From assembly GCF_000743945.1 (NCBI RefSeq), contig NZ_CP009238.1:806001-870000 (forward strand): 64,000 nucleotides of DNA, given 5' to 3'. The DNA is from Basilea psittacipulmonis DSM 24701 (GTDB taxonomy: Bacteria; Pseudomonadota; Gammaproteobacteria; Burkholderiales; Burkholderiaceae_B). The notes under the pieces are model-generated. The model was not told where the DNA came from and made no database searches. It saw only the letters and a program-made list of their open reading frames with translations. Both the position numbers and the translations under genes were made by a program. Of this stretch, positions 1 through 7,880 are shown one piece after another. Positions within the stretch are counted from its first letter, which is position 1. The number at the start of each line of letters is the position of its first letter.

Positions 1-2
1 CA

Positions 3-1010
3 CAAATAGCGAGCATGCAACGGCTAGAAAAAGCTTGGCAGTTTAATTTGTCAGGAAAAGATAATAGTGGACAATTTGTTTTAACGGACGAGGGGGAATT
101 AATAGGTGGGATGGAAAAATTAACCATTCGTTATCAAGCCGATGCGTCCAATGCCCAGAAAACATCGCGATTAACCCTAAAAGATTTACCTGCGATTGAG
201 TTCAATATTCAACATCTTTTCTATCAAGAAAAAGATTGGGGTAAGGTGTCGATTTTGGCACAACGCCTTGAAGATGAGTGGCATTTATTTGATGGTACAT
301 TAACCGCAGCAGATGCTCAGTTGAATCTCAATGCTCAAGTGGCTCAAGAGAATCAGGCTTTGAAATTAAAGATGAACTATGATTTTCACTTTGATAAATT
401 AAGTGATTACGAATCGTTATTTCATGAAGATAAAAAACAGTTAGAGGGTGGAAAAGGCTCTTTAACAGGACAGTTGGAAATGCCTGACTTAAATCATTTA
501 GATTTCGCTACGGTGAATACTCAGTTTGAGTTAAAGGTATCACAAGGTCGTTTTGTGGAAGTAGATAATTCGGCTTTGAAATTTTTAAGTCTTTTGTCGA
601 TTCAATCACTGGGAAATATTAAAGATATTGGATCGTCGATTAGTGCCGTATCAGGGGGTATGCCATTTTCTTTTCTGAATCTAAAAGGTCGTATTCATCA
701 AGATAAGATGATGGTGGATGATTTAAATGTGGATAGTCAAACACTGAAAATCTTTGTAAAAGGGATAACGGATTTATCCAGTAAGGCCTTAGATTTTAGA
801 GTAGTGGTTGTGCCAAAGTTTGATTTAAGTGGGGCCGCCGTGCTAACGGGCGTGTTAGTTAATCCACTTGTGGGAGCGGGGGCCTTTTTGTCCCAGTGGT
901 TGCTACAAGAACCCTTGGCAAAGAGTTTAACGAAATATTATGAAGTCAAAGGAAATTGGCAAACTCCTGATATACAGGAAAGCAAGAATTTTGATGCCAG
1001 TAGCTTTTAA
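3..1010 (+). CDS. YhdP/AsmA-like envelope protein, C-terminal part
   Basis: The frame is open from base 3 with no upstream stop, so the gene begins before the window and only its last 335 or so residues are here. The sequence is a long run of beta-strand-like segments. It ends in a conserved stretch with a hydrophobic patch (LTGVLVNPLVGAGAFLSQWL, about residues 275-295 from the first ATG) and a YYEVKGNW motif, which is the pattern at the end of YhdP (TIGR02099) and other large AsmA-like proteins. Family members are inner-membrane-anchored periplasmic proteins implicated in phospholipid transport to the outer membrane. Assignment rests on the C-terminal pattern only. Confidence 0.75.
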   Translation, partial: QIASMQRLEKAWQFNLSGKDNSGQFVLTDEGELIGGMEKLTIRYQADASNAQKTSRLTLKDLPAIEFNIQHLFYQEKDWGKVSILAQRLEDEWHLFDGTLTAADAQLNLNAQVAQENQALKLKMNYDFHFDKLSDYESLFHEDKKQLEGGKGSLTGQLEMPDLNHLDFATVNTQFELKVSQGRFVEVDNSALKFLSLLSIQSLGNIKDIGSSISAVSGGMPFSFLNLKGRIHQDKMMVDDLNVDSQTLKIFVKGITDLSSKALDFRVVVVPKFDLSGAAVLTGVLVNPLVGAGAFLSQWLLQEPLAKSLTKYYEVKGNWQTPDIQESKNFDASSF

Positions 1011-1023
1011 AAGACGGTAATCA

Positions 1024-1032
1024 TGTTATGAT
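1024..1032 (+). promoter_or_regulatory. possible extended -10 promoter
   Basis: TGTTATGAT is an extended -10 element (TGN plus TATGAT) in the gap upstream of the small membrane protein. No convincing -35 is visible. The position, about 30 bases before the ribosome binding site, is sensible. Weak evidence. Confidence 0.35.
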
Positions 1033-1062
1033 AGTTGAGTTTTTAATAACAGGGAGATCGTG

Positions 1063-1479
1063 ATGAGCGATGAACAAAATACAGTTAACCAAGTAGAAGA
1101 ACGTCAAACAGTGTTCTCTAATGGTGGTTTTGTAATTGCACTAATGGTGGTCGCATTGATGGTATTGATTGTGACATGGTGCGTGAGCTTTACTGCGATG
1201 TTTTTTGGTGCGATGGGTGCCTTATTGTCCATGGTAACAAAAGCCTTTGTTTCAACGACTGAACCAGGGTTTAAACCAGTTTGCTCGTGTGCTAAAACCG
1301 TTCCATTCGATGAAAGAATGGCGTATCTGCTCGTGCGTGCAGGACTAGGTATGATTTTTGGTACAGCAGGTTATGTATTGGCGTTTACGACTTTATTAGG
1401 TGCTGTATCGGGTTCGGTGGTCATTGTGATGGCCCTTGCATTTGGCTTTGTCTTTGATAGAATTTTTTTCAAAGCTTAA
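1063..1479 (+). CDS. small integral membrane protein, unknown function
   Basis: Encodes 138 residues with three or four hydrophobic segments: about residues 23-50, 52-62 (weak), 87-108 and 110-132. A polar central loop contains a CSC motif (about 73-75). The start is the ATG at 1063, six bases after AGGGAG (1051-1056); the GTG just before it at 1060 is too close to that site. A terminator follows directly, so it may be monocistronic. I do not recognise the family. The hairpin pair of membrane segments around a charged loop suggests an inner-membrane protein, but nothing indicates a substrate or enzyme activity. Confidence 0.7.
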   Translation: MSDEQNTVNQVEERQTVFSNGGFVIALMVVALMVLIVTWCVSFTAMFFGAMGALLSMVTKAFVSTTEPGFKPVCSCAKTVPFDERMAYLLVRAGLGMIFGTAGYVLAFTTLLGAVSGSVVIVMALAFGFVFDRIFFKA

Positions 1480-1488
1480 ACGATTAAT

Positions 1489-1530
1489 AACCATCTATTT
1501 TTTTGATAAAATGGATGGTTTGTCTTTTTT
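1489..1530 (+). terminator. intrinsic terminator after small membrane protein
   Basis: An 8-bp stem (1489-1496 with 1513-1520, one G-U pair) is followed by TGTCTTTTTT. It separates the small membrane gene from tig. Confidence 0.75.
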
Positions 1531-1559
1531 ATTGTTTTATTATTTATAAGGTTTAATAA

Positions 1560-2861
1560 ATGTCGATGGTTGAAACTCTAAATGGTCTAGAGCGTCAAGT
1601 AAAATTCAGCTTGACAGTCGGTGATGTAGAGAAAGAAGTACAAAAAGAACTTAAACGTGTTCAGCGTACTGCAAAGATTCAAGGCTTTCGCCCAGGTCAT
1701 GCACCACTAAGTATTCTTGAGAAAAGTCATGGCCCTAGCATTCGTTATGATGTCATTAATCACATGGCTGGTCAGAAAATGAACGAGATTGCTGTGGCAG
1801 AAAAATTGAATATCGCAGGTGTTCCATCTTTAGAAATGGACGAAGCAGAAGAAGGGAAAATCAATCTTATTGCAAAATTTGAAGTGTTCCCAGAAGTGGC
1901 ACTACCTGATTTTTCTGCAATTGAACTAAAACGTTTTGTATGTGATGTGACTGATGAAGATGTCACTCGTACGATTGACGTGATTCGCTTACAACGTGCT
2001 AAGTATGAAAAAGAAGACGGTCGTGCAGCTGCTAAAAACGATCGTGTGACCTTAGATTTTGTAGGTAAGATCGATGGTGTTGAATTCCCAGGTGGAAAAG
2101 CCGATAACTTCCCATTCTTGCTTGGTAATGGACAGATGCTTCCTGAATTTGAAGCAGCTGCCGAGGGCCTAAAAGCAGGGGAATCTAAAACATTTGATTT
2201 GCATTTCCCAGAAGACTATCACGGTAAAGACGTGGCAGGTAAAACAGCACAGTTTACGATTACGATTAAAGAAGTGGCGAAACAAGTATTACCTGAGTTG
2301 AATTCAGAGTTTGTGAAAACATTGGGTCAAAAAGACGGTAATGTAGATAACTTCAAAGTGGAAGTGCGTAAGAACCTTGAACGCGAAGTAAAAGCTCGTG
2401 TCCAAAATCGCACAAAATCAGAAGTGTTGAATAAAACAGCTGAAACAGTGGAGTTTGAACTACCTAAAGCTTTAGTTGCTCAGGAAACACAAGCACGCTT
2501 GCAAGCAGCTAAGGCTGATTTGAAAGCACGTGGTGTACCTGATGTGGATAAAGTAAATCTGCCAGCTGAGTTGTTTGAAGAAGATGCGAAACGTCGCGTT
2601 AAACTAGGTTTATTGCTACGTGAGTTGGTTGAGAAAGAAAAATTAAATCCAAAACCAGAACAAGTAAGAGCTTATATTGAAGACCTTTCTCAGAGTTTTG
2701 AGAAACCACAAGAAGTGGTAACTTACTACTTAACAGATGCTAATCGTCGTGCTGAAGTTGAGAACTTGGTGTTAGAACAAAATGTCGTTGATTTCATTTT
2801 GTCTAAGGCAAAAGTGAGCGAAGAGAAAGTGGCATTTAATGAAGTAATGGGTAATGTGTAA
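1560..2861 (+). CDS. tig: trigger factor, ribosome-associated chaperone
   Basis: Trigger factor binds the ribosome at the exit tunnel, shields nascent chains and catalyses prolyl isomerisation. The 433 residues match the family's usual length. The N-terminal ribosome-binding loop is GFRPGHAP (residues 42-49), a variant of the GFRxGxxP signature. An FKBP-type domain spans about residues 160-245, and a helical chaperone domain fills the C-terminal half. The start ATG at 1560 has ATAAGG eight bases upstream; the ATG two codons later is a possible alternative. The stop overlaps the clpP start by one base (TAATG), so the two are translationally coupled, as in the common tig-clpP-clpX order. Confidence 0.97.
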   Translation: MSMVETLNGLERQVKFSLTVGDVEKEVQKELKRVQRTAKIQGFRPGHAPLSILEKSHGPSIRYDVINHMAGQKMNEIAVAEKLNIAGVPSLEMDEAEEGKINLIAKFEVFPEVALPDFSAIELKRFVCDVTDEDVTRTIDVIRLQRAKYEKEDGRAAAKNDRVTLDFVGKIDGVEFPGGKADNFPFLLGNGQMLPEFEAAAEGLKAGESKTFDLHFPEDYHGKDVAGKTAQFTITIKEVAKQVLPELNSEFVKTLGQKDGNVDNFKVEVRKNLEREVKARVQNRTKSEVLNKTAETVEFELPKALVAQETQARLQAAKADLKARGVPDVDKVNLPAELFEEDAKRRVKLGLLLRELVEKEKLNPKPEQVRAYIEDLSQSFEKPQEVVTYYLTDANRRAEVENLVLEQNVVDFILSKAKVSEEKVAFNEVMGNV

Positions 2862-3511
2862 TGAGTAGTCAGTTTTCCGATTTCTATGCAAGCCTACATG
2901 GTGGACAGTCTCTAAGACCCTCTGCCTTGGGTTATGTTCCAATGGTCGTTGAGCAATCTGGACGTGGTGAACGTTCCTATGATATTTACTCTCGTTTACT
3001 TAAAGAACGTATTGTTTTTATGGTGGGTGAGGTAAATGATCAATCAGCGAACCTAGTCGTGGCACAGTTATTGTTTTTAGAGTCGGAAAACCCAGATAAA
3101 GATATTTCTTTATACATTAACTCTCCAGGTGGAAGCGTGTCTGCAGGTTTAGGAATTTATGACACCATGAATTTTATTAAACCTGACGTTTCCACTTTAT
3201 GCGTAGGTTTTGCCGCGAGTATGGGTGCCTTTTTGTTAAGTTCTGGTAAGAAAGGCAAACGCTACAGTTTACCTAATTCTCGCATTATGATTCACCAACC
3301 TTTAGGTGGTGCAAGAGGCCAAGCCAGCGATATTGAAATTCACGCAAGAGAAATTTTAGATTTGAGACAGTTGTTAAACGAAATTCTAGCGAATAATACG
3401 GGTCAAGCGATTGATAAGATTCGCATTGATACAGAACGTGATAATTTTATGAGTGCTAAAGCCGCTCAAGAATATGGTTTAATCGACGAAGTCGTGGTAA
3501 ATCGAGTTTAA
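2861..3511 (+). CDS. clpP: ATP-dependent Clp protease proteolytic subunit
   Basis: ClpP is the serine peptidase that assembles into a 14-subunit barrel and degrades proteins fed by ClpX or ClpA in the cytoplasm. The 216 residues carry the complete catalytic triad: Ser120 in GFAASMGAF, His145 in MIHQPLGG and Asp194 in TERDNFM. The N-terminus (first 25 residues) resembles the short propeptide removed in other ClpPs. The start overlaps the tig stop and clpX begins eight bases after the clpP stop, so tig, clpP and clpX form one operon. Confidence 0.98.
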   Translation: MSSQFSDFYASLHGGQSLRPSALGYVPMVVEQSGRGERSYDIYSRLLKERIVFMVGEVNDQSANLVVAQLLFLESENPDKDISLYINSPGGSVSAGLGIYDTMNFIKPDVSTLCVGFAASMGAFLLSSGKKGKRYSLPNSRIMIHQPLGGARGQASDIEIHAREILDLRQLLNEILANNTGQAIDKIRIDTERDNFMSAKAAQEYGLIDEVVVNRV

Positions 3512-3519
3512 GAGGTTTA

Positions 3520-4776
3520 ATGGACATGTCAACTGACAAAGAATCTAAGCCCCAATTAAAATGTTCTTTTTGTGGTGAACCTAAATCAGAAACCAGAAAT
3601 TTAATCAATGGTGGCAGTCATCTTTATATTTGCGTGGATTGCGTGGCAAAATGCCAAAAACTCATTGATGAAAAAAGAATTAAAGATACTCAGAACAAAA
3701 TTCAACAATTACCTACTCCTATTGAAATTAAAACGTTTTTAGATGAGTATGTGATTGGTCAAGAACGTGCAAAACGTACCTTAGCAGTGGCTGTTTACAA
3801 TCACTATAAACGTTTGAGTTACGCCCAAATAGCCGAAGATGCTACTGAGGCAAAAAATGATGTTGAACTCAGTAAAAGTAATATTTTGTTAATCGGCCCT
3901 ACAGGTTCAGGAAAGACTTTATTAGCACAGACTTTGGCTCGTCAGTTAAATGTTCCTTTTGTGATCGCTGATGCTACAACATTGACCGAAGCTGGTTATG
4001 TGGGTGAGGATGTTGAGAATATCATCCAGAAACTGCTTCAAAACTGTGATTACAATGTTGAACAAGCTGAACGTGCGATTGTTTTTATTGATGAGATCGA
4101 TAAAATTGCTCGAAAATCAGAAGGTCCCTCTATCACACGAGATGTTTCGGGTGAGGGCGTGCAGCAAGCTTTGTTAAAACTTATCGAAGGAACCGTGGCC
4201 AATGTCCCTCCTCAAGGCGGACGCAAAATGCCTAACCAAGAGTTTATTCAAGTCAACACTTCGAATATTCTTTTTATTTGTGGTGGTGCTTTTGATGGTT
4301 TGGGTAAGGTTATCCAAAATCGTACAGAGCGTTCAGGTATTGGATTTGGGGCGACGGTTCACTCAAAAGATGAAAAAAGTGTGGGCGAGTTATTTACCCA
4401 AGTAGAACCTGATGATATTGTGAAGTTTGGTCTTATTCCCGAATTAGTCGGTCGTTTGCCAGTAGTGGCGACATTACAGGATTTAGACGTAGAAGCCTTA
4501 ACAAAAATTTTAACTGAACCAAAAAATGCTATCATAAAACAGTTTCAAAAACTTTTCTCTATGGAAAATGTCACATTAGAAGTAGAGGATAAAGCGTTAG
4601 AAGCGATTGCAAAAAAAGCGATAAAACGATGTACTGGAGCTAGGGGGTTACGTTCCATTGTAGAGTCTTGTTTACTCGATACGATGTATGAGATACCATC
4701 AGATAAGACTGTTAAGAAAGTGGTCATAACAGAAAAATCCATTGAGGACGATGCTCAACCTGAGTTAATTCGCTAA
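3520..4776 (+). CDS. clpX: ATP-dependent Clp protease ATP-binding subunit ClpX
   Basis: ClpX is the hexameric AAA+ unfoldase that recognises substrates and threads them into ClpP. The N-terminal zinc-binding domain has the four-cysteine pattern C15, C18, C38 and C41. Walker A is GPTGSGKT (126-133), the pore loop GYVGED lies at 159-164 and Walker B ends at D191-E192. The ClpP-docking loop is the conserved RSGIGFG motif. At 418 residues it is close to the usual length. The zinc domain is otherwise rather diverged, while the AAA+ core is typical. AGAGG at 3511-3515 lies only four bases before the ATG at 3520 and ten before the ATG at 3526, so the true start could be two codons later. Confidence 0.97.
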   Translation: MDMSTDKESKPQLKCSFCGEPKSETRNLINGGSHLYICVDCVAKCQKLIDEKRIKDTQNKIQQLPTPIEIKTFLDEYVIGQERAKRTLAVAVYNHYKRLSYAQIAEDATEAKNDVELSKSNILLIGPTGSGKTLLAQTLARQLNVPFVIADATTLTEAGYVGEDVENIIQKLLQNCDYNVEQAERAIVFIDEIDKIARKSEGPSITRDVSGEGVQQALLKLIEGTVANVPPQGGRKMPNQEFIQVNTSNILFICGGAFDGLGKVIQNRTERSGIGFGATVHSKDEKSVGELFTQVEPDDIVKFGLIPELVGRLPVVATLQDLDVEALTKILTEPKNAIIKQFQKLFSMENVTLEVEDKALEAIAKKAIKRCTGARGLRSIVESCLLDTMYEIPSDKTVKKVVITEKSIEDDAQPELIR

Positions 4777-4799
4777 AACGATTAAATAATAATTTGATC

Positions 4800-4827
4800 C
4801 TTGAAAACCTCTAGTATGCCCCCATAT
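4800..4827 (+). promoter_or_regulatory. heat-shock (sigma-32/RpoH) promoter for lon
   Basis: CTTGAAA (4800-4806) and CCCCATAT (4820-4827) are separated by 13 bases. Both boxes match the known sigma-32 consensus (CTTGAA, then about 13-17 bases, then CCCCATNT) almost exactly. Transcription would start near 4834 and give a leader of about 45 bases. lon is a classical heat-shock gene, so position and target agree. The same bases can form a 9-bp hairpin, but no T-tract follows it. Confidence 0.85.
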
Positions 4828-4878
4828 TAGAGGTTTGAGTCTCTATAGTAGAGAAAAAATTCATCGAAAAGGAAACAT

Positions 4879-7518
4879 ATGACTACCAATACTCCTTTGC
4901 CGATTGTCGCCTTACGCGATGTCATAGTATTACCGCATTCAGTCACTACCTTGTTTATTGGTAGAGATATTTCTATTAATGCGTTGGATTTTGCAGAAAA
5001 TAGACATGAGGGTAGAATTTTATTGTTGGGCCAGAAAGATTCTTCGGTCGAACAGCCAAGTAGTGAAGACCTATATGATGTAGCTTGTTATTCTAAAATT
5101 CTTCAGTTATTAAGAATGACAGATGGCACATTGAAAGTGCTAGTAGAAGGGATGGAGCGTGTCAAGATTAATGAAATGATTATGAAAGACGCGTCTTTTT
5201 ACTCTCAAGATTATGAATTTTTGTCATCAGTTGATGTATCAAGTGCCGAAAAGATTGCGTTGACAAGAGTCTTAGAAGAACAATTTACTCATTATTCTAA
5301 ACTTTACAAAAAACTGCCTAAAGATTTGGTGCCTAAGGTTCGTAGTGAAGAAAGCTTAGATGATTTGTGCGATATTATTGCTTCGTACTTACCGATGCAG
5401 GTGCCAGAAAAACAATCTATTCTTGAAGAAGTTCGTGTAGCACAACGTGTTGAAAAGTTATTGCATTACTTGAACAAAGAAAGTGAAATTCTTCAAGTTG
5501 ATAATCGTATTCGTGAACGCGTAAAAGCTCAGATTGACAAAAATCAGCGTGATTATCATTTAAATGAACAAATGAAAGCCATCCAAAAAGAGTTAAATGA
5601 TGGCGATGAGAATTTTGAGTTTGATAAGCTAGAAGAACGTATCAAAAAAGCGGGCATGACTCAAGAAGCTGAGAAAAAGGCTTTGACTGAGTTGAAAAAA
5701 TTAAAACTTATGTCACCGATGTCGGCTGAAGCTACGGTGGTGCGAAATTACTTAGATGTGTTGTTGGATGTGCCTTGGAAAAAGAAAACCAAGGTTAATA
5801 CCTCTTTGCAGGAAGCGGTTCGCATTTTAGATGAAGATCATTATGGCTTAGAGAAAGTCAAAGAACGCATTATTGAATATCTTGCCGTACAACAACGTGT
5901 GGATAAACTAAAAGCTCCTATCCTTTGCTTGGTGGGGCCTCCAGGTGTGGGTAAAACCTCTTTGGGTCAGTCTATTGCACGAGCAACGAATCGTCTTTAC
6001 ACGCGTATGGCATTAGGTGGTGTACACGACGAAGCCGAAATTCGCGGACATAGAAGAACGTATATTGGGGCGATTCCTGGTAAAGTGATTGCTAATCTTT
6101 CTAAAGTCGGCGTTCGCAATCCTTTGTTCTTGTTAGATGAAATTGACAAGATGGGGAATGATTTTAGAGGAGATCCTGCAGCGGCGATGTTAGAGGTGTT
6201 GGATCCTGAACAAAATAACACTTTCCAAGATCATTATTTGGAAGTCGATTTTGATTTGTCAGAAGTGATGTTCGTGGCGACTTCAAATAGTGACAATATC
6301 CCAGCACCGTTGATGGATCGTATGGAAGTAATTCATTTATCAGGTTATACCGAAGATGAAAAAATTAATATTGCTTCTAAACATCTGATCCCTAAACAAA
6401 TGGTTGAAAACGGCGTGTCTGCTCAAGAATTAACGTTCACGCAAGAGGCGATACGTCATATCATTCGTTTCTATACACGTGAAGCAGGTGTGCGTGGCTT
6501 GCAAAGAGCGATCGGTAAGATTTGTCGCAAAGTCGTGAAAGAAACCCTGCTATCTCAATCAGCTAAAACGAAGAAAGTAACCGTCACCCCTGAATTATTA
6601 GAACATTTCTTGGGTGTTGAAAAATACGATTTTGGCATGGCTGACAAAGAAAATGCCGTAGGTGAAGTTAATGGCTTGGCTTGGACAAGAGTGGGAGGCG
6701 TGCTATTGCCTATTGAAGCACAAGCTGTTCCTGGCAAAGGTGTGTTTTCTTTCACAGGTTCTTTGGGTAATGTGATGAAAGAATCGATGCAAGCCGCTAG
6801 AATTGTCGTGCGTGCTAGAGCTGATTCTTTAGGCATCTCCCAAAGTCGAATTGAAAAGACAGATGTTCACGTGCATGCACCTGATGGAGCGACTCCTAAA
6901 GACGGTCCATCTGCTGGTATTGCCATTACAACAGCGATTGTTTCTGCTTTGACAGGTATTCCTGTGCGTTGTGATGTAGGGATGACAGGTGAAATTACGT
7001 TACGTGGCGAAGTGTGGCCAATCGGCGGTTTGAAAGAAAAATTGCTGGCGGCATTGGCGGCTGGTCTAAAAACCGTTTTGATTCCGCAGAAAAATGTAAA
7101 AGATTTGCCTGATATTCCTGCTAATGTGAAAGAGGGGTTGAAGATTATTCCTGTCTCTAATATTGAAGAAGTATTGGAGCTTGCTTTGGATACCCAAGGA
7201 AACAAAGGTAAGAAAAAAGCCACTAGCACGAAAGCATCGAGCGCGAAAAAAGCTAGCACGGCAAGCGTGAAAAAAGCGTCAGCCACGAAAAAGGCTACTA
7301 GCACGAAAGCATCGACCGCGAAAAAAGCTAGTACGGCAAGCGTGAAAAAAGCGTCAGTCACGAAAAAGGCCACTAGCACGAAAGCGACGACCGCGAAAAA
7401 AGCTAGCACAGCAGGCGTGAAAAAAGCGTCAGCCACGAAAAAGGCTACTAGCACGAAAGCGACGACCGCGAAAAAAGCTAGTACGGCAAGCGTGAAAAAA
7501 GCATCGTCACGCACTTGA
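4879..7518 (+). CDS. lon: Lon ATP-dependent protease with a histone-H1-like C-terminal repeat tail
   Basis: Lon degrades misfolded and short-lived regulatory proteins in the cytoplasm. The N-terminal LON substrate-binding domain (about 1-200) is followed by a coiled segment, an AAA+ module with Walker A GPPGVGKT (353-360), and the peptidase domain. The catalytic Ser is Ser678 in KDGPSAG and the partner Lys is probably Lys721 in GGLKEK. Bacterial Lon usually ends within about 20-40 residues of the last conserved motif, near 780-820. This one continues to 879 with four 25-residue repeats (residues 779-879) made only of K, A, S, T and V, with some G and R. AAAAGGA precedes the ATG at 4879. The tail resembles histone-H1-like bacterial DNA-binding proteins. 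Confidence 0.97.
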   Translation: MTTNTPLPIVALRDVIVLPHSVTTLFIGRDISINALDFAENRHEGRILLLGQKDSSVEQPSSEDLYDVACYSKILQLLRMTDGTLKVLVEGMERVKINEMIMKDASFYSQDYEFLSSVDVSSAEKIALTRVLEEQFTHYSKLYKKLPKDLVPKVRSEESLDDLCDIIASYLPMQVPEKQSILEEVRVAQRVEKLLHYLNKESEILQVDNRIRERVKAQIDKNQRDYHLNEQMKAIQKELNDGDENFEFDKLEERIKKAGMTQEAEKKALTELKKLKLMSPMSAEATVVRNYLDVLLDVPWKKKTKVNTSLQEAVRILDEDHYGLEKVKERIIEYLAVQQRVDKLKAPILCLVGPPGVGKTSLGQSIARATNRLYTRMALGGVHDEAEIRGHRRTYIGAIPGKVIANLSKVGVRNPLFLLDEIDKMGNDFRGDPAAAMLEVLDPEQNNTFQDHYLEVDFDLSEVMFVATSNSDNIPAPLMDRMEVIHLSGYTEDEKINIASKHLIPKQMVENGVSAQELTFTQEAIRHIIRFYTREAGVRGLQRAIGKICRKVVKETLLSQSAKTKKVTVTPELLEHFLGVEKYDFGMADKENAVGEVNGLAWTRVGGVLLPIEAQAVPGKGVFSFTGSLGNVMKESMQAARIVVRARADSLGISQSRIEKTDVHVHAPDGATPKDGPSAGIAITTAIVSALTGIPVRCDVGMTGEITLRGEVWPIGGLKEKLLAALAAGLKTVLIPQKNVKDLPDIPANVKEGLKIIPVSNIEEVLELALDTQGNKGKKKATSTKASSAKKASTASVKKASATKKATSTKASTAKKASTASVKKASVTKKATSTKATTAKKASTAGVKKASATKKATSTKATTAKKASTASVKKASSRT
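7213..7515 (+). repeat. 75-bp tandem repeat, four copies, inside lon
   Basis: Units run 7213-7287, 7288-7362, 7363-7437 and 7438-7515, the last three bases longer. Each encodes KKATSTKA followed by two variable residues and AKKASTA, then VKKAS. Differences between copies are few (S/T and V/A/G swaps), so the array looks recent and could vary in copy number between strains without breaking the frame. Confidence 0.93.
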
Positions 7519-7549
7519 TGGCTGAGTGACTTCGCGTTTTATGACATAT

Positions 7550-7586
7550 ATCCGTTTTTGCGAACATGCAAAGACGGATTTTTTTA
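7550..7586 (+). terminator. intrinsic terminator after lon
   Basis: A 12-bp stem with one G-U pair (7550-7561 with 7568-7579) and a 6-base loop is followed by seven T residues. It ends the lon transcript before the thrS leader. Confidence 0.9.
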
Positions 7587-7672
7587 TACTTTTGTGTTGC
7601 ATAAAAACAACCTTGATTTTTGTTCATTGCCGTTTTTGACGCTTTTCTTTTCGATTTCTTCGCTTTATCTAC

Positions 7673-7698
7673 TTGACTTTATTATAAAGTGTTAAAAT
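7673..7698 (+). promoter_or_regulatory. probable thrS-infC promoter
   Basis: TGTTAAAAT (7690-7698) is an extended -10 element, and TTGACT (7673-7678) is a good -35 box. The 14-base spacing is short, so the extended -10 probably carries most of the recognition. Transcription would start near 7705, about 33 bases before the leader peptide. Confidence 0.55.
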
Positions 7699-7737
7699 GG
7701 CGAACAGTTTTATGTTTAAGAGATAGATTGTTATACG

Positions 7738-7767
7738 ATGAATAGAAATGTTACGCAGACCACATGA
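7738..7767 (+). CDS. candidate thrS leader peptide MNRNVTQTT
   Basis: A nine-codon open frame begins with ATG at 7738 and ends with TGA at 7765. Three of its last four codons are threonine codons (ACG, ACC and ACA, with one CAG between). It lies just before mutually exclusive RNA pairings and an intrinsic terminator upstream of thrS. This is the arrangement of amino-acid attenuators such as those of thr, his and trp operons. The weak point is the ribosome binding site: AAGAGA lies about 14 bases upstream, further than usual. Function is inferred from layout. Confidence 0.6.
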   Translation: MNRNVTQTT

Positions 7768-7865
7768 ATAATAGGGTGTCTTTGGTTGCGTTTTTGCTTA
7801 TTTATCGTTCATACATTTGCGAAATGCGACCTAATAGGAGTGTTTACTATAGGTCGCATTTTTAT
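7753..7865 (+). promoter_or_regulatory. candidate threonine transcription attenuator of thrS-infC
   Basis: Three competing pairings are visible. Segment 1 (7753-7762, the Thr codons) pairs with segment 2 (about 7782-7791), eight or more base pairs with one bulged G. Segment 2 (7781-7794) also pairs with segment 3 (7821-7834), 13 of 14 positions including three G-U. Segment 3 (7822-7832) pairs perfectly over 11 bp with segment 4 (7851-7861), followed by a T-rich tract: a terminator. A ribosome stalled at Thr codons would free segment 2 to take segment 3 and prevent termination. The mechanism is inferred; the complementarity is read from the sequence. Confidence 0.65.
7822..7865 (+). terminator. 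terminator hairpin in the thrS leader
   Basis: A perfect 11-bp stem (7822-7832 with 7851-7861) with an 18-base loop runs into TTTTTATTTAT, 16-20 bases before the thrS start codon. A terminator between promoter and gene only makes sense as a regulated one. Confidence 0.8.
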
Positions 7866-7880
7866 TTATAAAGGAAACTC

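Noticed and set aside
4805..4836. Perfect 9-bp hairpin after clpX taken as a terminator
   Set aside because: No T-tract follows, and the same bases form a near-consensus sigma-32 promoter for lon.
6867..7514. 215-residue minus-strand open frame antisense to the lon end
   Set aside because: It is the shadow of the low-complexity repeat tail; the composition is extreme and no ribosome binding site is present.
7738..7865. T-box riboswitch upstream of thrS
   Set aside because: No T-box sequence or specifier loop is seen; leader codons plus competing hairpins fit attenuation better.
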